From NCBI GenBank assembly GCA_019314085.1, contig JAFCZZ010000044.1, positions 9,092-16,433 of the forward strand: a stretch of DNA of 7,342 nt. The letters are read 5' to 3'. Below, in pieces: positions 1 through 4,972 of this stretch (position 1 is the stretch's first letter; every line of letters starts with the position of its first letter). The notes below the pieces were generated by a model. The model worked only from the letters and a program-made list of their open reading frames with translations, had not been told where the DNA came from and ran no database searches. The stretch is from Deltaproteobacteria bacterium (GTDB lineage: Bacteria > Desulfobacterota > Syntrophia > Syntrophales > UBA2210). The translations under genes and the position numbers were made by a program.

Positions 1-763
1 ACAGAAACGCCACATCCGATGCCACATCCCCGAAGCGGAACCGCTCGTTGAATTCAATGCAGTCAAAGACCGAAATCGCATCGTCCTCAATGCATATGTG
101 CTCGAGATGGAGATCACCATGGCAGTCCTTGATGTGTCCCTGCGCTATGCGCATATCGAACAGGGCCGCATTTCTGTCCATGAACGACCGGCTCCATGAC
201 TCGAGGGCATCAAACGCCTTTCCGCTTATCGGTCCTTCCCTGTATTCCCTTGTCTGGTTGAAGTTTTCTATCACATTGGTGGCAATGACATCGGGCGTAC
301 CGAATTGCTGTGCCCCTTCATCGCTCGGGATATTTCCGTAGACCCGAGCGAGGTGTCTTCCCACGCGTTCGATATCACCTTCCGTTACTCTGCCTGTGTC
401 CATGAGGCGGTAGAGCATCTTCTCTTCGGGGATTTTCTGCATCTTGACGGCATACTCGACAACGGCACCGCCACCGTCGGGCAGGAGATCCCCCTCTCTG
501 CTCTCGGTGATTTCAACGATACCGAGATACACATCGGGGGCAAACCGCCGATTCAGTACGACCTCTTGCTCACAGTAATATTTTCTCTTTTCAAGAGTGG
601 TAAAATCGAGAAAACCGAAATCGACCGCCTTCTTGACCTTGTACACGAGATCACCGGCGATAAAGATAAAAGAGATATGGGTCTGGATCAACTCCACGGC
701 ATCCGGTTTGTGGGAATAAAATGCAGGTTTCGACATCGATTCGACGAGTTTGGGATGGGTCAT
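1..763 (-). CDS. COG2187-type aminoglycoside-phosphotransferase-like kinase, N-terminal part (cut by window edge)
   Basis: The open frame runs from ATG at 763-761 off the left edge (254 codons visible). An AGGAG-type ribosome site lies about 7 nt upstream of the ATG. The N-terminus resembles COG2187 proteins: a T-H-[IV]-S segment near residue 28, a lysine-rich YKVKK at 41-45 (likely nucleotide-binding lysine) and DFGFLDFTTLEKR at 48-60. The kinase catalytic loop HGDLH is at 215-219 (catalytic Asp217), followed by a metal-binding Asp234 in FDCIEFN. In this family the APH-like domain is usually followed by a P-loop kinase domain, which would lie outside the window. The true substrate of the family is not known to me; the aminoglycoside label is by homology only, so this is not evidence of antibiotic resistance. 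Oddity: the Asn expected five residues after the catalytic Asp is His222. It is separated from the next gene upstream by 289 nt and so is probably transcribed on its own. Confidence 0.85.
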   Translation of the reverse strand, partial: MTHPKLVESMSKPAFYSHKPDAVELIQTHISFIFIAGDLVYKVKKAVDFGFLDFTTLEKRKYYCEQEVVLNRRFAPDVYLGIVEITESREGDLLPDGGGAVVEYAVKMQKIPEEKMLYRLMDTGRVTEGDIERVGRHLARVYGNIPSDEGAQQFGTPDVIATNVIENFNQTREYREGPISGKAFDALESWSRSFMDRNAALFDMRIAQGHIKDCHGDLHLEHICIEDDAISVFDCIEFNERFRFGDVASDVAFL

Positions 764-827
764 GCTGCCTCTCCTCTGTGTGAATTCGGGAGCGCCTTCC
801 GGGGGACAACCCGAATCGCTCCACGGT

Positions 828-855
828 GTCATAACAGTTTTCGAGATAATAACAA
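828..855 (-). promoter_or_regulatory. weak sigma-70-like promoter candidate for the kinase gene
   Basis: On the minus strand a TTGTTA -35 (850-855) and a TATGAC -10 (828-833) are separated by 16 nt, each matching the consensus at 4 of 6 positions. It lies about 65 nt upstream of the ATG at 763. Nothing else convincing is seen in the 289-nt gap 764-1052: no tRNA, no conserved ORF and no strong terminator. This is a weak call. Confidence 0.25.
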
Positions 856-1052
856 GCCCTAATCTAGGCAGAGAGGGAGATCGATTCAAGGAATGGGTTG
901 ACCTTTTCGCACGTCTCACGGGCGCTGGACGCAAAAAGCGGGATACGAAGAACGCGGGTACCTATCGTTTCAAAGTCTGTCTTTTCTGATCAGAGAGAAC
1001 ACTCCGGCATAGTCTGGATAGAGATGTGGTTGGGGTGTCATGCCGTTTGCAG

Positions 1053-1877
1053 TCATCCCTCAGCTTTTCCGAACCCTCCCTTTCCTGTCCTCACAAGAAA
1101 GATCAAACCACATCCAAGAAGAACTATCGTGGACGGTTCGGGAACGGGCCCCGAGGCCGGCATCTGATCAAGCGACATAACCTCGCCTATGTACCATCCG
1201 TCGCTGCCGTAGAAAGCCTGCAGGAACCACTGGTCACTGCTATACAAAACTTCATAGTACTGCAGCTCATTTTCCGGAGTCTCATCAGACTTGTCATCGT
1301 CGGAATCCGTCACCCAGACCCCCAGATAATCGCCGGTTATATCGTCGTAGTCATACCCCCAGACCGTTATGGCGTGGCCTCCAGGTCCATACAGGCCAAG
1401 CGTCACTCCGTCGCCCGTATGGAGATACTGGTCAATCGCCGACAGGGCCAGATTGTCTTCCCAGGTCCTCGCATAGTAGTCGGTAACGTCTTCCCCCGGA
1501 TAGAAGGTCCCACCCGATCCATCCACCTGAGACCAGCCTGCCTCGCCCTGCATGGCATTGGTCCCACTGAACCACCACTCCCAGCCAAACTCGGGGAGGC
1601 CGCCCTCATCGGTCCAGTTGTCCTGGTAATATCCAAAGATCGCGTCTTCACTGGTACTGTAGATATCGCCCCACCCTGTCGAGACAAGAGCATTGGCCAC
1701 TGCCGCCGCCCAGCACATCAGGTCGTCTTCGGTATTGGTCGGACTCTTTTCAGCATCGATGACAGGATTGGTATCAAAATCATACCCATAATACGTTACT
1801 ATGGTTGCAGAGGCCGAGCCCATCACGAGGATGACGCTCAAAACCACCATAGCACAACTGGTTATCCATCTTTTCAT
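1053..1877 (-). CDS. Secreted PEP-CTERM protein with an IdeS/Mac-like (C66-type) cysteine protease domain
   Basis: A 274-aa protein. Residues 1-24 form a signal peptide (MKRW, a hydrophobic stretch, then ASA). The C-terminus carries the PEP-CTERM sorting signal: VPEPST at 245-250, a hydrophobic helix to about 262 and a basic tail (RTGKGG). Such tails are processed and anchored by an exosortase, none of which is in the window. Between them are motifs of the IdeS/Mac papain-like fold: DDLMCWAAAVANAL with Cys55, GHAITVWGYDYD with His168, and VWVTDSDDD with Asp191 and Asp193. In streptococcal IdeS the catalytic residues are Cys94, His262, Asp284 and Asp286, so the His-to-Asp spacings (22 and 24 there, 23 and 25 here) nearly match, and Lys44 sits 11 residues before the Cys as Lys84 sits 10 before it in IdeS. 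The Cys-to-His stretch is about 55 residues shorter. The ATG at 1877 is preferred over an in-frame TTG at 1919, which lies upstream of the likely transcription start and of the signal peptide. The substrate is unknown; an immunoglobulin target is not implied. Confidence 0.82.
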   Translation of the reverse strand: MKRWITSCAMVVLSVILVMGSASATIVTYYGYDFDTNPVIDAEKSPTNTEDDLMCWAAAVANALVSTGWGDIYSTSEDAIFGYYQDNWTDEGGLPEFGWEWWFSGTNAMQGEAGWSQVDGSGGTFYPGEDVTDYYARTWEDNLALSAIDQYLHTGDGVTLGLYGPGGHAITVWGYDYDDITGDYLGVWVTDSDDDKSDETPENELQYYEVLYSSDQWFLQAFYGSDGWYIGEVMSLDQMPASGPVPEPSTIVLLGCGLIFLVRTGKGGFGKAEG

Positions 1878-1922
1878 AACAGCCACATCTTCCCTGATAA
1901 GAGGTCCCTTCTGGAACAAGTG

Positions 1923-1951
1923 ATTGTAAAAACGAGGCGATTGTATGTCAA
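1923..1951 (-). promoter_or_regulatory. strong sigma-70-type promoter for the PEP-CTERM protease-like gene
   Basis: On the minus strand TTGACA (1946-1951, 6 of 6) is followed after exactly 17 nt by TACAAT (1923-1928, 5 of 6). The start of transcription would be near 1916, giving a leader of about 38 nt before the ATG at 1877. This places the gene under its own promoter rather than under bamD transcription, and argues against the in-frame TTG at 1919 as the start. Confidence 0.75.
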
Positions 1952-2064
1952 GGACAAAAAATCATGCAATATCCCCTATGGGCAGTAATTATGGAATATT
2001 GGGCAAACAGAAGATCCTGTGGCGAACGGGGAGAAGGGCCGCCGAGCGGATCACAAGGAGGCAT

Positions 2065-2093
2065 TGGGGCAGAGAGCCCCAGCCGCGGTGGGG
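2065..2093 (-). other. alternative stem-loops downstream of bamD
   Basis: Three G/C-rich arms lie here (plus-strand reading): TGGGGC (2065-2070), GCCCCA (2076-2081) and TGGGG (2089-2093). The middle arm can pair with either outer arm, giving two mutually exclusive hairpins with loops of 5 and 7 nt. They lie about 20-45 nt past the bamD stop codon. No uridine run follows on the minus strand, so this is not a standard intrinsic terminator; it could be a 3' stabilising or Rho-associated structure. Confidence 0.3.
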
Positions 2094-2111
2094 TGGAAGC
2101 GGGTCTTAATG

Positions 2112-2798
2112 CTATTTTTTATTCTTTGTTCCTTTGCTATCCTGATTCTCCGCAAGACGTTTTTTTGTCTCACGTATGAAGTATCCGGTCTTGTAATCCA
2201 TGCCCAGGCGGGCGTAGTTTTTTTCAACGGACTGAAATCTCCCCAAGGCGGCCTGGTATTCCCCGATGGTAAAATAGAACCGCCCCACGTAGAATTCATG
2301 TTCGCCAAGCATCTTCCTGCATTCTTTTACCTTCTCCTCGGCCAGAAAGGAAAATTTACTGCTGGGAAACCGTGAGAGGAGCTTCTGCAATGCCTGCTCC
2401 GCCATACGCGTTTCCGTCTGATCCCGGTCTATCCCCTCCATCTGACTGTAGTGACACAGGCCTATCTGGTACATCACGTAGGGAAGATTCTCGTTGGTTG
2501 GGTGAAATTCCCCGAAATCGGCATAGTTAGCTTCCGCGGAGACATAGTCCCCGTCACTGAAATACGAGTCAGCCACCCCCAGCTCGGCAGGTATCGCATA
2601 CGCGTTGAGGGGATACTCTTCCGCCAGTCGCTGGAACAGTCCGATCGCCTTCTGATAATTTTCCTCCTGATAGTTCTCCTGCCCCTGTGCGTACAGGGCC
2701 TCGGGCGTGTTTGGCCTTGAAGATCCCTCCCACCATGACCAGCAACCGGTAAGGGCAAACAAAAGGATACCCGCAAGAACGATCCGTGCATATTTCAT
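2112..2798 (-). CDS. bamD: Outer-membrane assembly lipoprotein BamD
   Basis: A 228-aa lipoprotein with a lipobox LTGC, giving lipidated Cys19 after a short signal peptide. BamD is a periplasmic-facing outer-membrane lipoprotein of the BAM complex, which with BamA folds and inserts beta-barrel proteins. TPR-like helix pairs fill the mature part (about 32-210): one at ALYAQGQENYQ, a second at PAELGVADSYFSDGDY, then the family hallmark GIDRDQTETRMAEQALQKLL at 121-140 with RFPSSKF behind it, and a last repeat at YVGRFYFTIGEYQAALGRF. Length is close to the usual 230-270 aa. The ATG at 2798 has an AAGGTG-type ribosome site and lies only 2 nt beyond the thioredoxin stop codon, so the two genes are almost certainly cotranscribed. 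The C-terminal end is lysine-rich. An alternative name is a generic BamD/YfiO-like TPR lipoprotein. Confidence 0.92.
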   Translation of the reverse strand: MKYARIVLAGILLFALTGCWSWWEGSSRPNTPEALYAQGQENYQEENYQKAIGLFQRLAEEYPLNAYAIPAELGVADSYFSDGDYVSAEANYADFGEFHPTNENLPYVMYQIGLCHYSQMEGIDRDQTETRMAEQALQKLLSRFPSSKFSFLAEEKVKECRKMLGEHEFYVGRFYFTIGEYQAALGRFQSVEKNYARLGMDYKTGYFIRETKKRLAENQDSKGTKNKK

Positions 2799-2800
2799 AG

Positions 2801-3130
2801 CTATAACACCTTTTTTAGAGATTCTTCCAGCCGGCCCTTGGGCATAAGACCGGTCAGCGTGTCCACAAGTTTACCGTTCTTAAAAAAGAGAACCGTCGGT
2901 ATCCCCTTTATGCCATGCTTGTCGGCGATAAGAGGATTTTCATCTACGTTAACCTTTGCGACCCGCACTCGTCCCTCATATTCCTGCGCAATCTCTTCAA
3001 TCGCAGGTCCCATGGCAAGACAGGGGCTGCACCAAGGAGCCCAGAAATCCACCAGGACAGACCCTTCCACCTTAATAACCTCATCAAAACTATCATCGTT
3101 CAGATGTATTAATAACCCTTCTCCCGTCAT
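2801..3130 (-). CDS. trxA: Thioredoxin
   Basis: A 109-aa single-domain thioredoxin, the usual length. It is a cytoplasmic dithiol reductant recycled by thioredoxin reductase, with no signal peptide seen. The active site is WAPWCSPC at 30-37, with redox cysteines 34 and 37, a buried Asp28 before it, and the cis-proline in GIPT (Pro78). It differs from the classical WCGPC by Ser for Gly. The open frame extends a further 108 codons upstream, but that part overlaps the divergent plus-strand gene and its promoter and has no thioredoxin character. The ATG at 3130 is therefore chosen; it has a G-rich ribosome site (eight Gs, 4 nt spacing) and a good promoter about 30 nt upstream. It is first gene of a trx-bamD operon. 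The gene symbol is by family; a trxA paralogue may exist elsewhere in the genome. Confidence 0.9.
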   Translation of the reverse strand: MTGEGLLIHLNDDSFDEVIKVEGSVLVDFWAPWCSPCLAMGPAIEEIAQEYEGRVRVAKVNVDENPLIADKHGIKGIPTVLFFKNGKLVDTLTGLMPKGRLEESLKKVL

Positions 3131-3163
3131 CGTGCCCCCCCCACAGACTATTCCTAATTGCCC

Positions 3164-3192
3164 AATGTAGTGGCTCGTTCCCTGAATGTCAA
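3164..3192 (-). promoter_or_regulatory. sigma-70-type promoter of the trx-bamD operon
   Basis: On the minus strand TTGACA (3187-3192, 6 of 6) and TACATT (3164-3169, 4 of 6) are separated by 17 nt. Transcription would begin near 3157, about 27 nt before the trx ATG at 3130. It sits back to back with the plus-strand promoter candidate at 3223-3251, so the shared control region is only about 160 nt long. Confidence 0.65.
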
Positions 3193-3222
3193 ACACTATT
3201 TCGATACCATCCTTTAAGCGCT

Positions 3223-3251
3223 TTGACAGGAACCAGGGAATTTGATACAGG
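3223..3251 (+). promoter_or_regulatory. promoter candidate for the phosphorylase gene
   Basis: A perfect TTGACA (3223-3228) is followed after 17 nt by TACAGG (3246-3251), which matches the -10 consensus at only 3 of 6 positions. It lies about 37 nt upstream of the phosphorylase ATG at 3288. The strong -35 with a poor -10 suggests low basal activity or a need for an activator. Confidence 0.4.
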
Positions 3252-3287
3252 TACGGTTTATCCGATTTGGAACGAAAGGAGACTCTC

Positions 3288-4280
3288 ATGAAACCGGTGG
3301 GCATCATCTCCGGCACCATCCCTCTGCATGAAGAGGATGTCTTCAAAAACCTGAGAAAGGCTTCCGTGGAGACCCCATTCGGGCGCACCCTGGTCTTCAC
3401 CTCGGAGGTGGTCGCCTTTATACCGCGACACGGCGTGGACGCGGAGCATGCCATCCCCCCTCACGGAATCAATCACCGGGCAAACCTCGCGGCGTTACAG
3501 AGCATGGGCGTCGCAGAGATCATCGGGATCAACTCGACAGGATCCCTGAAGAGGGAGGTGGAACCGGGGACAATCATGATACCGGATGATTATATATCCC
3601 TCTCTGTACTGCCCACCATCTTTAACGACACAGCCATACATATAACACCAGCCCTGAATCGGGAAATGAGACACAGGTTGATCAGAACATCTGAGAAACT
3701 GGGCATTCCCGTACGGGAAAACGGCGTCTACTGGCAGACTTCCGGACCGAGGCTGGAGACAAAAGCCGAGATACGGCTGATGTCGCAGTTTGCCGATATT
3801 GTTGGGATGACCATGGCAAGCGAGGCAACGCTCGCGGCGGAATTGGGGCTTTCCTACGCCGCGATATGCTCCGTCGCCCCAAGCTGGCAGGAAGATATCT
3901 TAATATGCAGCGCCTCGCAGGCACGGGCCACCGCCATCTTGGCCAGCCCAAATCTCTTCGCGATCTCCCAGGATGAAAGGCACGATATCCGGCCGTCAAC
4001 CAGCGCTTCCCGTATGGCTCCTTCCAGTTCAGGCGAAACCTCATCAGCCGGTTTCACGATCCTGCTCTCAGGGGTATATCCAAAGAGCCCCATCTGGCAT
4101 CTGGTTAGCCGGGCCTCCATGAGATCGGCAGCCACACCCACCGCGGCAGGTGTCGTTTTCAGGTCGCTCGCGATCGTGTGCATAGCAGCGCATGTGATAT
4201 GGTCATTTTTGATCTTATTCCTCACCGCTTCCGCAATCTCGGGAGCAGGCTGGGTCTCTGCGGCGTGTTTGGCGGCATAA
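3288..4280 (+). CDS. MTAP/purine nucleoside phosphorylase family protein, C-terminally truncated and running into antisense sequence
   Basis: The ATG at 3288 has a strong AAAGGAGA ribosome site with 5-nt spacing. Residues 1-196 are a family-2 purine/methylthioadenosine phosphorylase, which cleaves a purine nucleoside or 5'-methylthioadenosine/inosine with phosphate. Motifs are SGT at 8-10 (phosphate loop), PRHG at 46-49, NHRANLAAL at 62-70, NSTGSL at 82-87, SGPRLETKAEI at 152-162 and VGMTMASEATLAAE at 172-185. Similarity stops after AICSV (3875), exactly where family members go on with the base-selecting Asp or Asn segment and the C-terminal helix. The remaining 134 codons, to TAA at 4280, are the antisense of the minus-strand gene at 3854-4303 and show no family features. 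No other frame supplies the missing part. The real gene is therefore a truncated, probably inactive remnant of 3288-3875, or the site of an assembly error. Substrate class (adenine or hypoxanthine) cannot be told because the deciding residue is lost. Confidence 0.7.
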   Translation: MKPVGIISGTIPLHEEDVFKNLRKASVETPFGRTLVFTSEVVAFIPRHGVDAEHAIPPHGINHRANLAALQSMGVAEIIGINSTGSLKREVEPGTIMIPDDYISLSVLPTIFNDTAIHITPALNREMRHRLIRTSEKLGIPVRENGVYWQTSGPRLETKAEIRLMSQFADIVGMTMASEATLAAELGLSYAAICSVAPSWQEDILICSASQARATAILASPNLFAISQDERHDIRPSTSASRMAPSSSGETSSAGFTILLSGVYPKSPIWHLVSRASMRSAATPTAAGVVFRSLAIVCIAAHVIWSFLILFLTASAISGAGWVSAACLAA

Positions 4281-4303
4281 TGCCCCGCGTCTTCGTGTGT
4301 CAT
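3854..4303 (-). CDS. Conserved hypothetical protein with two tandem Cys-containing helical repeats (CQLG family)
   Basis: A 149-aa protein starting at ATG 4303, with an excellent GGGAGG ribosome site 6 nt upstream; an in-frame TTG at 4333 is less likely. It has two copies of a unit of about 53 residues (20-72 and 90-142) that align without a gap at an offset of 70. Shared positions include P-E at the start, I-[TS]-C (Cys38/Cys108), I-A, A-x-V, and C-Q-[ML]-G (Cys69/Cys139). Both cysteine pairs are 31 residues apart. Each unit reads like a small helix-turn-helix. The four cysteines could bind metal or an Fe-S cluster, but this is inference. I recall similar proteins ending in CQLG plus an aromatic residue from anaerobic bacteria, function unknown. 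Here the tail reads CQLGATEHIAA, and its last codons lie on the antisense of the phosphorylase gene, so the natural last residues seem to be replaced. No signal peptide or membrane segment. Confidence 0.75.
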   Translation of the reverse strand: MTHEDAGHYAAKHAAETQPAPEIAEAVRNKIKNDHITCAAMHTIASDLKTTPAAVGVAADLMEARLTRCQMGLFGYTPESRIVKPADEVSPELEGAIREALVDGRISCLSSWEIAKRFGLAKMAVARACEALHIKISSCQLGATEHIAA

Positions 4304-4329
4304 GATCTTCCTCCCAAAACTGTCCGTCT

Positions 4330-4358
4330 CCAAAGTGGGGTTTCTACATCTCTGTCAA
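4330..4358 (-). promoter_or_regulatory. possible promoter of the twin-repeat gene (good -35, poor -10)
   Basis: TTGACA (4353-4358 on the minus strand) is a perfect -35 box about 50 nt upstream of the ATG at 4303, but the hexamer 17 nt further on is CTTTGG and does not resemble a -10. If it is real, an activator or another sigma factor would be needed. Confidence 0.25.
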
Positions 4359-4389
4359 TAGCTGATACACTCACAAAAAATCAAGCTTA

Positions 4390-4514
4390 GATGGCAAAGT
4401 AAAAAGCTTCAAATTCAAGACGCGCAAGTCTTGAGGAATGAGGCGTACTTACGGTACGCCGCAGTGACGAAGGATGCAGCGGAACGCAGAAGTTGGACTT
4501 TTTACAAAGCCATC
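4390..4514. repeat. structured interspersed repeat of about 125 bp with terminal inverted repeats
   Basis: The ends are inverted copies: 4390-4406 reads GATGGCAAAGTAAAAAG, and the reverse complement of 4498-4514 reads GATGGCTTTGTAAAAAG, a match at 14 of 17 positions with all three mismatches in one AAA/TTT block. The similarity continues inward in a weaker form (TTCAAATTC against TCCAACTTC). Inside are two perfect 7-bp hairpins: TCAAGAC/GTCTTGA (4415-4421 with 4428-4434) and GGCGTAC/GTACGCC (4442-4448 with 4454-4460). No ORF is convincing in it. From memory, near-identical elements are scattered in Deltaproteobacteria, so I treat it as a REP/MITE-like element; only one copy is in the window. 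The element overlaps the TGA of the ACT gene by two bases and may help end its transcription. Confidence 0.65.
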
Positions 4515-4968
4515 AATAGTTCATATAGTGAAAGGGCTCTATCGAGGAGAGCGCCGTGGCATCCAGCATTTCAAGGCCCGCATCCTGAAGTAACGTCTGT
4601 GTCGTCTCCAGTTGGTCGACATCGATCACAAAGACCGCCTTCTTGCGGCTTTCCAGGACAAACCCATAGGCGTTTTCTACGTTGATTCCATTATCGAGGA
4701 GGAGCTGGACCAGTCGGTCAAGTCCGCCCGGCCTGTCTTCGATCACGACCGCGATCACCTCCTTCATGCTCACGGTCAATCCCTCACCCTCCAGAATGGA
4801 ACGCGCACCCTCCGGATCATCCACCAGTACATTGATCACCCCAAACACATCGGAGGTGGCGATGGTAATGGCGCGTATGTTGATCTTGCCCTTCTTCAGA
4901 ATCCCGGTCACCTTCGCCAGTCTGCCCGGCTTGTTCTGTGCAAATATGGAAAGCTGATAGGCAATCAT
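4513..4968 (-). CDS. Small double-ACT-domain protein linked to phenylacetate-CoA ligase
   Basis: A 151-aa cytoplasmic protein made of two ACT domains and little else. The first is about residues 1-68 (MIAYQLSIFAQNKPGRLAKV with the ligand-loop N-K-P-G-R-L) and the second about 70-140 (AVVIEDRPGGLDRL with P-G-G-L). ACT domains bind small ligands, mostly amino acids, at domain interfaces. It starts at ATG 4968 with a GAGGAG ribosome site, 4 nt after the stop codon of the ligase gene, so the two are translationally close and cotranscribed. Genes for such double-ACT proteins commonly follow paaK-like genes in anaerobes, suggesting ligand sensing or feedback on aromatic acid activation, though no function is proven. 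The in-frame extension upstream of 4968 lies inside the ligase gene and is not credible. Its stop codon coincides with the edge of the 4390-4514 repeat. Confidence 0.88.
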   Translation of the reverse strand: MIAYQLSIFAQNKPGRLAKVTGILKKGKINIRAITIATSDVFGVINVLVDDPEGARSILEGEGLTVSMKEVIAVVIEDRPGGLDRLVQLLLDNGINVENAYGFVLESRKKAVFVIDVDQLETTQTLLQDAGLEMLDATALSSIEPFHYMNY

Positions 4969-4972
4969 CCCC

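Noticed and set aside
305..862. Plus-strand open frame opposite the kinase gene
   Set aside because: The minus strand shows clear COG2187 motifs over the same bases.
985..994. Perfect 10-bp palindrome TCTGATCAGA between the kinase and protease-like genes
   Set aside because: It is short, isolated, without a loop or uridine run, and far from the likely promoter; chance occurrence is plausible.
1878..1919. TTG at 1919 as the start of the PEP-CTERM gene
   Set aside because: It lies at or before the predicted transcription start and would put 14 extra residues in front of a normal signal peptide.
1026..1988. Long plus-strand open frame (320 codons) opposite the PEP-CTERM gene
   Set aside because: Its translation shows no domain, while the minus strand has signal peptide, protease motifs, sorting tail and a consensus promoter.
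3131..3454. N-terminal extension of the thioredoxin frame upstream of 3130
   Set aside because: It is antisense to the divergent phosphorylase and its promoter, has no thioredoxin similarity, and a ribosome site and promoter fit the ATG at 3130.
3876..4280. The 3' half of the plus-strand frame as a novel C-terminal domain fused to the phosphorylase
   Set aside because: It is the complement of the well-formed twin-repeat gene, with its own strong ribosome site; the plus-strand translation has no recognisable domain.
4415..4434. Hairpin read as an intrinsic terminator of the ACT gene
   Set aside because: On the minus strand the nearest T-run comes about 9 nt after the stem, too far for a standard terminator; it is better explained as part of the structured repeat.
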